Source: Nautilus pompilius (lineage: Eukaryota; Mollusca; Cephalopoda; Nautilida; Nautilidae). Taken from it: a stretch of DNA of 64,000 nt. The stretch is from positions 124,001-188,000 of the forward strand of contig JACATO010001567.1 of assembly GCA_018389105.1 (NCBI GenBank), written 5' to 3'. Below, in pieces: positions 1 to 11,603 of this stretch (positions are counted from its first letter, which is position 1; each line of letters begins with the position of its first letter). Position numbers and translations under genes: made by a program. The notes under the pieces are model-generated. The model made no database searches. It was given only the letters and a program-made list of their open reading frames with translations, and was not told the DNA's origin.

Positions 1-830
1 TCCATTTGCCTTTCGATTGTCCCATTTTTCTTGTATTTTGTTTGATTGGCTGACTCCAGAACATACCAACCAGTTGCACTAAGCTGGCAATGCCATAATA
101 TATAGCTAGTAGAGAACCTTGTCTTTATTCAGCCAATCATATGGGTTCATGCTAACAGACTCCTGCAGTAATCATCAAAGAAAATTGTTCTCATTTCCCT
201 CTCAAAATAACAGAGGAATAATTTTTGGCCATCAAGCCAAGCTTGACTGTCACCTTGTCTTTCTAATTCCTGGTTCTAAGACTCCCCAGAGTGGTGCAGA
301 GTTGCATTGCCAGTCATATCAAACTGTCTCATCCTTGTTTCTGATATCAGCAGTGAATTACTTGGTGGTTGCACTCTGATCTTTGGTGGAATATATTTCC
401 TCTTCTGATGGTGAAGCAGTTTTTTTTTGTTTTTTTTTTATAAGTTTTATCTCAGAGATAGTTTGATACTTCATCCATTTGCTCAGAGGTACAGAAATAT
501 TTGACTAGCAAAGATAAAAATTTGCTCTACCTCAAGTTGTCTTCCTGTAATTTGTACATCAATCATGACATATGGTAAACCGGTCAAAAAGTTGTGACCT
601 GCTTCAATATCTTGCAGTGTTTTTTATACTCTCCCCCACCTCTCCCAACACTTCCTTATCTTGGACGTGTCCATAGTCATTTTCCCTTGCCAATTTGTTT
701 CAATTCTCAAATGCTTTCTCCCCACCAAAGTTCCTTGCTGCCTTCTAATTGTAATAGATTTTGCATAGTTTGTGGCATCAGCCTTAAACTTGTAAATGTA
801 ATTTGAAATCTTTGACATTCTCTCTTACAG

Positions 831-859
831 ACAAGGCATGCTATGAGAATTTCATTTGA
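831..859 (+). CDS. weak candidate terminal exon
   Basis: A strong 3' splice site (TTCTCTCTTACAG ending at 830) is followed by a frame that, entered after one codon base, reads KACYENFI and then TGA at 857-859. An AATAAA lies at 1044-1049, about 190 nt downstream, as expected for a short 3' UTR. It sits in the CpG-poor segment, consistent with a gene body coming in from the left. Eight residues are far too few to identify a protein, and good acceptors occur by chance in T-rich DNA. Confidence 0.15.
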
Positions 860-1443
860 ATGAGTGAATGCATGGGAAAGATTTGCTATAGTAGTAGGAC
901 CTAATATGGCAGAAGTACAGCAAAACACAATATTATGCAATCACCATGTGCTCATCACTTAAATACACTGTCATGTGATCAGTGAAGCTATGGAGACAAT
1001 GCAACTATGTAGATAGGGAGGTGTGAATGAACAAACAAATATGAATAAATAATGTTTATCACTGGCATGGATGCTTTAGTGGTAAAAAGGACTTCAAAAC
1101 TGAAATAGGTGATTTTCATTTAGTATTTATAAATACAAGGATGGTCATGCCTACAAAGTTAGTTCTTTGATAGATGACATTCAAGTACCAAAACATCCCT
1201 GAAGGTGGGTGTTGGTGTTTATTGAGGTTATTTATGAATGCGGACAAATGGATATTATTTAAATATCTTTTGGAGGCTCTGAGTCAGCCATTTGCTAATG
1301 ACGACAAACAACAGTTTCTTGTATCCAGCCTGCCCTGAAATGTTAGCTTAAATAAGTGTGCAGATCTGTTTTTTTTTTTAAAGGTGAGATATCCTTCCTT
1401 TCTTTTAAAGAAACTGTCTATAGTCAAATACTCTTGCCATTGC

Positions 1444-1469
1444 AAAAAAAAAAAAAAAAAAAAAAAAAA
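1444..1469 (+). repeat. poly(A) tract, 26 bp
   Basis: Uninterrupted run of A in AT-rich DNA. No retroposon body with target-site duplications was recognised beside it. Confidence 0.85.
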
Positions 1470-2640
1470 GATTGCTGGAATGTACTCTTAAATTAAAATT
1501 GAGGCAGAAAAGAAATGGTCAGCAGGAGAGGTAACTCAGAAAATTTCAAATTAACGTTAGCAGTAACCTGAAATATAGAGAATGAAATAAAATTAATAAA
1601 TTTGTTGTTTAGCTGATTTGACAAGTCATTGTAAAACCCAAAAGGGAAAGAAAGAAATAAAAAAAAAAAAAAACAACCTTAATTCTATTGCATTGAATGA
1701 GACACTTAGACCAATCTGTTTTTCTGCTTGAAAAGTGTTAACATCTATTTTTTTCAAAGACTCTTACATTCGTGGAAAAACAGGTATTTGCAAATGTAGA
1801 CACAAAATGCATTTGTTCATCCTTGAACAAGACTGGATAAATTCATCAAGACTCACTGTAACTTGCAATTGTTTGTGAGAATAATTACAGGGGGGGGGGT
1901 TGATAGTGAAAAGTCATTAGATGCAGAGAACAGCAAAGGCCAAAGAAATCCATCAGTTTTGTTCTGCTGTAATGCCCCTCTGTGTCACAGGCAGAATTTA
2001 TCAAAATTAACAGACATTAAGGAACATCTGGAAAGAAAAAGTTTGAATTGTCACCTTTTGATTCCTGCTTGGAATTTTTTGGCACTTTATGTATTCAGTG
2101 TGCAATTTGACTAACAATAATAAAGGCAATTTTCATAGCCATTATTCCATTTCTACCTCAGAAGTGCTATGCTGCTGCTGGAGCATTATTGGATTGATGA
2201 AGACAACTTGATAACCAAATCATGTACAATTATAGAACATCATTACAATGGGCATGACTTCTAATTTCTTAATTACTAACCTGAGTTTAGAAAACTGGGT
2301 AATTATAATATTTACAAAAATACGTTCTACTAGCAAAACCCATCTGAACCTGTCATGCACAGAATTCCAGTGGACTTTAAGTTCCCAGGGTGTTCTTTCA
2401 CGTCTAAATTCCTTTTTGCTTCGTTACATTTTCTGAAATGAGCGAGAACGCACCAAAGGGGGTAGAGAGTGCACTTTCCTTAATAAACTCCCAAGTGAAG
2501 AAAGACCAGTGCCTTGAAAATCTGTATTGTTCTGTTTTCTACCACAATAGACATCATTATCTACAGATTTCCCAGATCTGATTAAAAGCCATAGGCCCAC
2601 TTCTTACTGGTGAACGGATCCGATGTAAAAAAAAAAAAAA

Positions 2641-3422
2641 AAATTAGATATCAAAGTAATTATTTTGAGGGGAGGAAAGTTACTCTAATGGATTCCCTGC
2701 CTTTACAAGAAAATGGGAGATAACTCTACGTTAGCGCACATTCTTGTTTGCAGTTCACTAATAGTCGCAGGGGCTAAGAAGATCCAGATGCGCTCTGTGC
2801 TGCTGAGTACCTTATCTGAATCCCAGCGGAAATTGGTCCTGCTTTCGACCACAAACGGCCCCGAAGTTTATTCCTGGACTGTTACCAACATTTCCCTCCC
2901 ATCACTTTCGGTGTTGAAGAGACTCCAGACCGCGAAGTGGGGGGGGGGGGGTGGAGAGGGAATCGAGAAACTTTTTCCATCCTTTTATAGCGCAAGATTT
3001 TTGGTTTTATCTGCCCCTGTTTTCTTGGGGTCCGTGAAGCGACAGCCGCCGTCCAACAGTACACCCCTGCCATGTCTAACAATGTATCGCTGACGCGAGA
3101 TCACCCGCACCTGTTCGTCAGCCTCCTCAGCGCTGCGAACTCTTGAACTGTTGCATACTTCTTCTTCCCGCCTTATCAGCATTCGTCGGACAGCATCCTT
3201 CCGTGGCTACAGCATTTACCGCCACTTGTCCTACCTCTGCAGTTTATATGTAGCTCTTCGCATAACGAAGAAATCAAATTACACTTGCTACCGATCTGAC
3301 GTGTATGCATCTATCTATACATAATCAAAAAGCCGTTGACACTATTAAATAGATGTCAGTGTATAATATCATGTTGAATAGCCAACTCGTTAATCTGCCT
3401 GTGACGTCATATATCCCCCCTG
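2641..3422. other. CpG-rich transition region
   Basis: CpG frequency jumps at about 2.64-2.7 kb and stays high. Short overlapping ORFs occur on both strands (plus 2713-3093, minus 2882-3182) but none resembles a known family, and a G-run at 2940-2951 interrupts them. A TGACGTCA element lies near 3401-3408, just ahead of the 186-bp satellite. The base composition fits an unmethylated promoter-proximal region, but I see no TATA box here. Confidence 0.4.
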
Positions 3423-4923
3423 ATGCCGTGAAACTAACAGAATCGTTGACGTAATACACCCGAATTGACCGGTGCTTCATCTATGACGCGTAGGTCGTGA
3501 CGTAGTACGCATGACATAAGTAAACCAGAGTCTGCCACGACTTCGTACAACTAGCCAGATTTTTTTGACGTAAACGTATGACGTCATCAATGGCGTGCCC
3601 GTCTTTGATGCCGTAAAACTAACAGAATCGTTGACGTAATACACCCGGATTGACCGGTGCTTCATCTATGACGTGTAGGTCGTGACGTAGTACGCATGAC
3701 ATAAGTAAACCAGAGTCTGCCACGACTTCGTACAACTAGCCAGATTTTTTTTTGACGTAAACGTATGACGTCATCAATGGCGTGCCCGTCTTTGATGCCG
3801 TAAAACTACAGAATCGTTGACGTAATACACCCGGATTGACCGGTTGCTTCATCTATGACGTGTAGGTCGTGACGTAGTACGCATGACATAAGTAAACCAG
3901 AGTCTGCCACGACTTCGTACAACTAGCCAGATTTTTTTTTGACGTAAACGTATGACGTCATCAATGGCGTGCCCGTCTTTGATGCCGTAAAACTAACAGA
4001 ATCGTTGACGTAATACACCCGGATTGACGGTGCTTCATCTATGACGTGTAGGTCGTGACGTAGTACGCATGACATAAGTAACCAGAGTCTGCCACGACTT
4101 CGTACAACTAGCCAGATTTTTTTTTGACGTAAACGTATGACGTCATCAATGGCGTGCCCGTCTTTGATGCCGTAAAAACTAACAGAATCGTTGACGTAAT
4201 ACACCCGGATTGACCGGTGCTTCATCTATGACGTGTAGGTCGTGACGTAGTACGCATGACATAAGTAAACCAGAGTCTGCCATGACTTCGTACAACTAGC
4301 CAGATTTTTTTTTTGACGTAAACGTATGACGTCATCAATGGCGTGCCCGTCTTTGATGCCGTAAAACTAACAGAATCGTTGACGTAATACACCCGGATTG
4401 ACCGGTGCTTCATCTATGACGCGTAGGTCGTGACGTAGTACGCATGACATAAGTAAACCAGAGTCTGCCACGACTTCGTACAACTAGCCAGATTTTTTTT
4501 TGACGTAAACGTATGACGTCATCAATGGCGTGCCCGTCTTTGATGCCGTAAAACTAACAGAATCGTTGACGTAATACACCCGGATTGACCGGTGCTTCAT
4601 CTATGACGCGTAGGTCGTGACGTAGTACGCATGACATAAGTAAACCAGAGTCTGCCATGACTTCGTACAACTAGCCAGATTTTTTTTGACGTAAACGTGT
4701 GACGTCATCAATGGCGTGCCCGTCTTTGATGCCGTAAAACTAACAGAATCGTTGACGTAATACACCCGGATTGACCGGTGCTTCATCTATGACGTGTAGG
4801 TCGTGACGTAGTACGCATGACATAAGTAAACCAGAGTCTGCCACGACTTCGTTCAACTAGCCAGATTTTTTTTTGACGTAAACGTGTGACGTCATCAATG
4901 GCGTGCCCGTCTTTGATGCCGTA
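3423..4923 (+). repeat. 186-bp satellite, 8 units, dense in CRE/ATF motifs
   Basis: The anchor CTTCATCTATGACG recurs at 3475, 3660, 3847, 4033, 4220, 4408, 4595 and 4781, giving a period of 185-188 bp. Homology stops abruptly at about 4923. Each unit holds about five TGACG cores: ATGACGTG or ATGACGCG, GTGACGTAG, TTGACGTAAA, the full palindrome TGACGTCA, and TTGACGTAAT. A T-run of 7-9 bases is the main length variable. The minus strand has a 60-100 residue ORF in several units; these are the same frame repeated and are broken by the T-run changes, so I do not call them genes. The array lies 0.5 kb upstream of a TATA box, so an enhancer-like role is conceivable but not shown. Confidence 0.95.
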
Positions 4924-5253
4924 TCGACTCGTAATCGAGGTTCGTTAATGAGGCAAAAAACAAAGAATTCGACATGCAGTTTGCGGAAAAGATCTCCCCC
5001 CCCTGGTTTATTTGATGTAGATTTTATCTTTATTGAGTTCATGCGAAGTTAATTAGACGCTGATCCTAGTTATCACTAACTTATTGAGGTGGGTTTGCTA
5101 AACGACCTGGATAGTTCGTGTGACTCTCTACGTTCTGCGCGCCTGAGAGACCAACAACCGCTCGCTTTGTATTCACCGCTACGATATCGAAATGTAGCGC
5201 TCTGTCATCTGCAGTTTCACTCGTTGAGAACAACTACACCCAAATTATAAGCA
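4924..5253. other. unique CpG-rich DNA, nothing recognised
   Basis: Between the satellite and the first-exon candidates. Contains a C-run at about 4996-5003 and no ORF of note. Confidence 0.5.
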
Positions 5254-5287
5254 ATGTCGGAGAGACCGGGCCAACCACCCAGCGCAG
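5254..5287 (+). CDS. candidate first coding exon (MSERPGQPPSA, phase 1)
   Basis: ATG at 5254 opens eleven codons and one base, then meets an excellent 5' splice site (GCAG, then GTAAGT at 5288). The peptide is proline-rich with no recognised motif. Its phase-1 end would join a candidate acceptor at 11905 or the one at 42891. No TATA box lies in the 60 bp upstream. It may be an alternative first exon of the locus starting at 5613, or chance. Confidence 0.25.
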
Positions 5288-5463
5288 GTAAGTTATATTT
5301 CGAATTTGGCTACGGGAACAATGGGAAAAGCCAGCGCTTGTGTCCTTCCCCCCGTTCCCAATCAACAGGTGCGTGCCGCATATATTACAGGTTTATATTT
5401 TTTGTAGGTGGGACAGTACGTCACCAACCAACGCCTACAAGTGTTTGATAAGTAGATCACCCG

Positions 5464-5470
5464 TATAAAA
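5464..5470 (+). promoter_or_regulatory. TATA box of candidate promoter
   Basis: TATAAAA stands about 30 bp before purine-rich sequence at about 5493-5500, a plausible transcription start, and about 145 bp before the favoured ATG at 5613. The CRE-rich satellite ends 540 bp upstream. An out-of-frame ATG at 5555 in the leader has a poorer start context than 5613. Confidence 0.4.
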
Positions 5471-5612
5471 CAAAATTCCCCGAGAAGGTAAATAGAGCAG
5501 AGCCGTCTCTCCACGAAAGTCTCTCACCTTGCCCCTTGCTGCCCAACGGGTCACATGTACGTATTCGTACTCTTTTTGGCGCAGACAGGAAACCTTGCAG
5601 TCGGACACTACT

Positions 5613-5687
5613 ATGTTTCGGTTCGCTCTAGCATTTGCTCTGGTAGGGATTCTCCTGTCGAGCCCCGTTCGTCGCCAGAGGAGACAG
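5613..5687 (+). CDS. candidate first exon: signal peptide of a small secreted protein
   Basis: ATG at 5613 has A at -3 and opens exactly 25 codons before a good donor (GACAG, then GTAAGA). Residues 1-3 are a short basic start, residues 4-15 are a hydrophobic core (FALAFALVGILL), then SSPV and a basic RRQRR run at 20-24. This is the pattern of a signal peptide followed by a dibasic processing site. The exon ends in phase 0, which matches the acceptor at 14086. A second frame from an upstream ATG at 5555 is also open to the same donor and also starts hydrophobic, but ends in phase 1. I prefer 5613 for its start context and because it joins the 14086 exon without a stop. The family is not recognised. 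Confidence 0.4.
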
Positions 5688-7904
5688 GTAAGAGGCCATA
5701 TTTATATTTATTATACATTTATATATATATATCATTTAAGCTCCAGGAACTGCTATATCCAGAGAGAAAGAAGTTATTTCACTTTCGTTGCTATGATTTT
5801 CCCTTTTTCATTTAAACTTTACAAAAACTCTTTTAAGTTATTTTTCATCGATAAGGTTAAAGATCGCCCAGTTTTATCGCTCTCCTATTTGTCTGGGTGT
5901 GGTTACACTATTATTCAGAGTACTTTGTTATTTCTGCTCGCCTACCTGGCACGAGAGTGTACAGAAAACATCCTCTGTCGGGTCAAGACTAGGACTTTGG
6001 TCACGGTCTCTGTGTTGGCTGGGATTTGTCCAGAAAAATACTTACATGGTGTAACAACCTTGGAGTGTTCATATTGTAATGGCTTTAGGATTAAAGGTAG
6101 AAATCTGACATTTTTAAAACTACTTTTCTTTGGTTGGTTTTTAAATATCCGGATGACTACGCATTAATAATAATAATAATAATAATATAATGGTTGAAAT
6201 TTATTATAAATTACATTCTCTTAAAGTAACACAACTCCATAACAAAAAAAGAAAACATTTCTGTATAACTAACAACGCGCCTGTATTATTAAATTCGGTA
6301 GAATTATAGTAGATTTAAACTTCCGATCGATGCATTTTTTTATGTATGGTAGGCATGCAACGCTCTCCTTTCAAGAAGACAAACAAAGAGGTAGTTTATG
6401 TGCACGCTGCCGTATGACGTCTGTATGGCATGGATGGATTCTGACATCTCTACTTTTCCTACTCTCGCCTCAAAAGAACTCAAAATTTCCAAAATGGCGG
6501 CCTGGAATTGTTATTGCCAGAATACTCAAGTATTTTTACAGGGGCGTGCTGATTGGGTGGTCGGTCAGTAATTTTAGCATAGATCATATGTTGCAATTTT
6601 TGCGAACTTCGTTGTTCTTTTAATAATTTCAAACGATGATCTCCACATCACTATGCTGCCGGCTACTTTCTTTATCCGGTCAGTCGGATCTGTACAAAGG
6701 ACAATGCATTTATGTCAGGCATCAACGCACTGCAAAGATATTTCATAAACATGGGCGTCCGCAGGAACTTTTCCAGAGGGTAAAAATGACAAAAAATGCC
6801 GCAGGATAAATTAAAAGGGAGGGCGAGGGAGAATATGCCCGTTTCTACCAGAGCCCTATATTGTATTTCCCTATATTGCTGCTCTCTTCCCGGCCTTTGA
6901 CCTTTTGGCCTCGGCCGAGTTTGAGGGGGGTCAGACTCGTTATTTCTCGCCCGAATCCACCACGCACCAGTGAGCACGGTCAATCGAGCAGAAGAAGAAG
7001 ACAAAAATAACGCAACCATTAACGTTTCAGGGGGGAGGGTTGTGTTCATGAACGATCTATAATTAAATAAAACGCCATTTATTCTCTTAACTTTTTCTTT
7101 AACTTTAATTGAAACCTTAAACGCTGCGCCGATGGCGAATAAGCAATCGGTGTAGCAGGGCGCCAGTGAGCTCGGCGTGAACGAAGCTCTGGCTGGTTAG
7201 CACACCTCGAGGTTTTCTTTCTCATTTCGAAGCGTGCAAAGACCGGTCCCTTAGAGAAACGAGTTGTCCGACCTTTGAAGTCGACAGACATCTGGGGGTG
7301 GGGGGACTGCATTCTGGAGTTGCCGAATTCACTCTCCGTTTTCGTGCGCATGCGCATCAAAAGTGGAGCTGTGGCGCTTTGTTTTTTTAAAAGTGCGCGT
7401 GTATCTGCCAACGACTGTCTGGAGAGGCGTGCACCGGTTCCCCACCGCCCCGCCCCACCCAGGCAAGCACCTGCATACGGTGAAGAAACGACGCTCCAGT
7501 TCTATAGCAGACTGTCAATTGCGCTAGGAACTCGGCACTTTCTACGCGCCGAGGCCAAGTTTTCCCGAGTTATCCCTTGGCTTCGACAGAGATGAGCCCA
7601 CAAGCTCTTCTGATTAATGATGGATGGAAAGCGGAGTATCCGGAAATCCTTGCGTAGCCAGACTAGTAAATAAAGGTATACGGTACTGAGAGAACGTCTT
7701 AGGCAACCTCGCAAAACACTAGTGCTTGTTTTGCTTTCCTTCAGAATAATAAGCGAGAGAAAAACGGCAAAGGAATCAATTATTAAAAGACACAAAATAA
7801 TATTTCTCCGTGAACAACGTAAAATCCAGCTCTAAATAAGTGATACAGCCGGAAGTTCGTGATGTGCCATACAAAAAAAAATTATTAAGAAATCTAAAGA
7901 TATT
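5688..7904. other. intron-like or intergenic DNA
   Basis: No coding region supported. An (ATA)n run lies at about 6165-6190. AAAATGGCGGCC at 6491-6502 matches a YY1-type element. ORFs at 5529-6167, 6672-7049 and 7079-7411 overlap others and lack conserved content. 7400-7480 is C-rich. Confidence 0.45.
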
Positions 7905-8565
7905 GATCCAGTTTCTAATAGGAAAAGGTATTGTCGACCCAGAAAACTATCTAAAAAAGATTAACAGCACCTGAAGATTTTTTTTTTTTAAAAAAAAAAA
8001 GGGGGGCATCCAAAAAGGAAATAAAAGGAAAAAATCTGACAAAATCTTCAGGGATTCAAGTTCAAGATTTTACAGTAAGAAAATCTTTGGAACCAAGTCA
8101 ATTTAAAGGACATCCTTAGAAGATACGGCTAAGCGACTGAAATATGTGACCCAACACTGAGACAGTCTTTCGGGCAAACGAATCGAAGTTTGATTTTGGG
8201 GTCTAAGAGAAAGTCAGGGTGTAAGAAGGATTGGAGAAGATCGTTGTTTTCAGCCTATAGTAAGGCATACTATTCAGGTTTCAAGTGTATTTCGGCCACC
8301 GGAGGGATTTAGTGAGAACAGAAGGAAATATGAATACAGCCAGATGCAAGTAGATTTTTATCCACCATGCTATTTTTTCAGTATTCAGTTGTATTCGTAT
8401 CTCAACACGACATCAGTCCAAGACATATTAGAGTGACCTTAGCAAATCCCTGGTCTTAATATCATTGAGCATGTTTGGGACTCTTTGGACAGAATTAAAA
8501 ACGGACAGCAAAAACTCTAGGCATTGCTTCTAGCTGCGCGGAATAATATTCAAGCTGGTATTGTT
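7905..8565 (+). pseudogene. Tc1/mariner-like transposase remnant
   Basis: Pieces of a Tc1-family transposase appear in order but in different frames. Around 7910-7965 the reading SNRKRYCRPRKLSKK corresponds to the linker and GRPRKL-type AT-hook after the helix-turn-helix domain. About 8168-8197 reads RANESKFDF, the position of the first catalytic motif (usually TDESKF), with Asn in place of Asp. About 8335-8400 retains the IHHAI block. About 8455-8515 reads NIIEHVWDSLDRIKN, matching the conserved C-terminal NPIEHVWD motif that supplies the third acidic residue. Frameshifts and stops show the copy is dead. Terminal inverted repeats were not located. Identification rests on conserved motif order, so the family is fairly sure and the exact ends are not. 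Confidence 0.75.
7970..8052. repeat. 12-bp inverted repeat around T/A/G homopolymers
   Basis: CCTGAAGATTTT at 7970-7981 and AAAATCTTCAGG at 8041-8052 are perfect inverted copies. Between them are T, A and then G runs. They lie inside the Tc1 remnant and could be an internal insertion or a slippage product. Confidence 0.7.
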
Positions 8566-9593
8566 TTGCTCAGGCGTGTATTATCGGACATACGGGTGCA
8601 GACCACGAGCCTTCGGTTGCCGAGCTGGGCCGCGGTTCTTTTCTTTCGTCCAGTTGTTGCTTGCGCTCTCAACTAACGACGCAGTCCTCCTCTGCTTCAG
8701 CCGCTGCATCCAGAGACCTACTTGCGGCCCGCGGTTTCCACTATCAGTTCTAATTGGCCAAGTTCTTTTGCGGACCACGCAGCCATGGGAAGCGGACTTT
8801 CCTCGCATCAAAGTTGCACCGTCTCATCGAATACAAACGGCTCCTTTTACTGTCATACAATTTCATCCCCAGCATCTGGGGGAGTGAGTTTACCGCGCGT
8901 TCTTTTAGCCATCCCACCCCAGTCTGTCGTTCTTCTTTCTGGCCGCATTCGATTAGTTATCACGAAGTCTGTTCCTTACTGGTGTTGGGGGGGGAGACTG
9001 GCGATGGCTTCTCCCTTCTCCAGCAGTTCTTCGGCGATGTACCTTTAGCTACTTGGCGCTGACGGTGGACCCGCTGACTCGCCGTCGCGTTCCGTTATTC
9101 TTCTGATGGGCCTTTTATGTTGGACGGCAAGTAGACCAACCTCGATTCTTCCATCAATCTTGCATCAGACAAATTATTTACGTACATTTATTTAGAGCAT
9201 TGAAAAGCTCCGTCTCTGGTCGGATACTTAGTCAGGCAGCAGTTTTTTGTGCTGCAACAACAACAACAAAAAACACCATAGATATTTAGTATCGAAAAGA
9301 GGAGATATTCTCAAAACATTTGTATTAGTTATTATACGTGTAAACATCAGCGGGGTATACATTCTACAGCCACCCTGACTGACATGAGATGGTTGTATAT
9401 GTTTTTTAATGTATTAATAAGTTAATAATTCAGATGGCGAATATGACGACGTTGGTCGCTCTGAACCGACGTCGTTTAAGGCCGTGTGATGGAGTGACTC
9501 CGGATTTACCGGCCCAGACAGTGACAACGTTTCTGGAAGCATCGGACAGAGATCTTCTCTGTGTAACCGAAACCGCTCTCCCTCTCTCTCTTA
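8566..9593. other. unassigned CpG-rich DNA
   Basis: Three overlapping plus-strand ORFs of about 100 codons occur at 8561-9062 and one on the minus strand, with no recognisable domain and no supporting splice pattern. I treat them as chance ORFs in GC-rich DNA. 9090-9430 shows nothing. Confidence 0.45.
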
Positions 9594-10544
9594 GTGTAAC
9601 CCCTCGTTCTCCCAGCGTAATCTCTCTCTCAGTGTAACCTCTCGCTCTCCAAGTGTAATCTCTCTCTCCCAGTGTAACCTCTCGCTCTCCCAGTGTAATA
9701 TCTCTCTCTCAGTGTAACCTCTCGCTCTCCAAGTGTAATCTCTCTCTCTCCCAGTGTAACCTCTCGCTCTCCCCACTGCAATCTCTCTCTCTCAGTGTAA
9801 CCTCTCGCTCTCCCAGCGTAATCTCTCTCTCAGTGTAACCTCTAGCTCTCCCAGTGTAATATCTCTCTCTCAGTGTAACCCCTCGCTCTCCCCAGTGTAA
9901 TATCTCTCAGTGTAACCTCTCGCTCTCCAAGTGTAATCTCTCTCTCCCAGTGTAACCTCTCGCTCTCCCACTGCAATCTCTCTCTCAGTGTAACCCCTCG
10001 CTCTCCCAGTGTAATATCTCTCAGTGTAACCTCTCTCCCAGTGTAACCCCTCGCTCTCCCAGTGTAATATCTCTCTCAGTGTAACCCCTCGCTCTCCCAG
10101 TGTAACCTCTCGCTCTCCCAGTGTAACATCTCTCTCAATGTAACTTCTCGCTCTTCCAGTGTAATCTCTCATTCCCAGGGTAATATCTCGCTCTCCCAGT
10201 GTAACATTTCTCTCAGTGTAACCTCTCGCTCTCTCAGTGTAACCTCTCTCTCCCAGTGTAATATCTCTCTCTCCCAGTGTAACCTCTCGCTCTCCCAGTG
10301 TAATATCTCTCTCAGTGTAACTTCTCGCTCTCCCAGTGTAACATTTCTCTCAGTGTAACCTCTCGCTCTCTCAGTGTAACCTCTCTCTCCCAGTGTAATA
10401 TCTCTCTCTCAGTGTAACCCCTCGCTCTCCCAGTGTAATCTCTCTCTCTCAGTGTAACCTCTCTTTCCCAGTGTAATATCTCGCTCTCCCAGTGTAACCT
10501 CTCGCTCTCTCAGTGTAACCTCTCTCCCTCTCTCTCTCTCTCTC
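9594..10544 (+). repeat. minisatellite of about 18-20 bp, CAGTGTAAC(C/T)TCTCGCTCTCC
   Basis: About 950 bp of imperfect tandem copies alternate between a CTCTCGCTCTCCCAGTGTAA form and a shorter TCTCTCTCAGTGTAA form, ending in pure (CT)n. Long minus-strand ORFs across it are repeat artefacts. Confidence 0.95.
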
Positions 10545-11269
10545 ATAGGGGAAGTAGTGTAGAATCACAGTTTTAATTGAAAGCAGTATTTTTCATATTT
10601 ATTATGTGTAATATTGCTTTTACCTTTCAGCTCTTTTGTTTTAAATCATTTCTATACACTTCACTTTAAGCGATATTACGGTTCTACCTCGAGTCACCTG
10701 CCAACCACCGTCATCACGAGATGTCCTTCTCAAATTCACGGATTATATTTTCTAACTACTTTTGATTTGTTTTCGCTCTGTTTTCAGTGATCAGCCCGTC
10801 TCAGCCGTCTGGTTACTACCTCGTCTACAAAAAAACAAAAAAAAGGACAAACTTATTTTCGTGTACGACATCTAATTTTCTAATTCTCAACGTTGCCAGT
10901 CATGTGCATAAAATCAGTCTCCAAGTTACGACTCGGGTCTCATCCCGAAACCGGTCGCTACGTTTGTTCTTGTTTTGTTTTCTGTCACTTCGAGTACAAC
11001 AGGGTTGTGGTTGTCCCCTTAATTCAGACATTTTACACCGCATTGGAATAGCTGCATGCAGCGCGTGGTAAGCACGCGAGAACAATTTTATTTGATGCAA
11101 ATAATTTTCTCCGTTGTTTCAAAACTGTCCATCCATATTTTAATAAAACTAGCAGCCATTTCCCCTAAATAGTTCTTTCTTTAATTCCTAGAAACTTCAA
11201 ATTTCTTTGTTTTTTTTTTGTGCTTCAAAAGTCACCAAGGATTTAAATAATCAGGAATATTACAGATAG
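10545..11269. other. no gene supported
   Basis: A good acceptor (TCTGTTTTCAG, 10779-10789) is present, but the following frames are quickly closed or A-rich. ORF 10787-11071 has no recognised domain. Confidence 0.4.
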
Positions 11270-11603
11270 TCCGGATACCGGTGTCCGGTGTGGTACGGAC
11301 TGTTTGTTAGCCCGGATACCGGTGTCCGGTGTGGTACCGACTGTTTGTTAGTCCGGATACCGGTGTCCGGTGTGGTACCGACTGTTTGTTAGTCCGGATA
11401 CCGTGTCCGGTGTGGTACCGACTGTTTGTTAGTCCGGATACCGGTGTCCGGTGTGGTACCGACTGTTTGTTAGTCCGGATACCGGTTTCCGGTATGGTAC
11501 GGACTGTTTGTTAGCCCGGATACCGGTGTCCGGTGTGGTACGGACTGTTTGTTAGTCCGGATACCGGTTTCCGGTGTGGTACGGACTGTTTGTTAGTCCG
11601 GTG
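11270..11603 (+). repeat. 41-bp minisatellite, 8 units
   Basis: GGATAC recurs at 11273, 11314, 11355, 11396, 11436, 11477, 11518 and 11559. The unit contains ACCGGT and GGTACC-like palindromes and a TGTTTGTTAG spacer. Variants are mainly GTACCGAC against GTACGGAC and GTGTCC against GTTTCC. Confidence 0.95.

Larger units (their letters stand above)
1..2640. other. CpG-depleted AT-rich segment, no confirmed gene
   Basis: I see only about fourteen CpG dinucleotides in 2.6 kb, against dozens per kb after position 2700. Long A and T runs are common. No ORF here has recognisable protein content. In animals with mosaic methylation, CpG loss of this kind usually marks methylated gene bodies, so this may be an intron or 3' part of a gene extending off the left edge. 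That last step is inference. A weak terminal-exon candidate lies at 831-859. Confidence 0.6.

Noticed and set aside
3477-5042. Repeated minus-strand ORF of about 62 codons in the 186-bp satellite
   Set aside because: The period of 186 is a multiple of three, so one open unit is copied many times; T-run length changes break the frame between units and there is no promoter or conserved domain.
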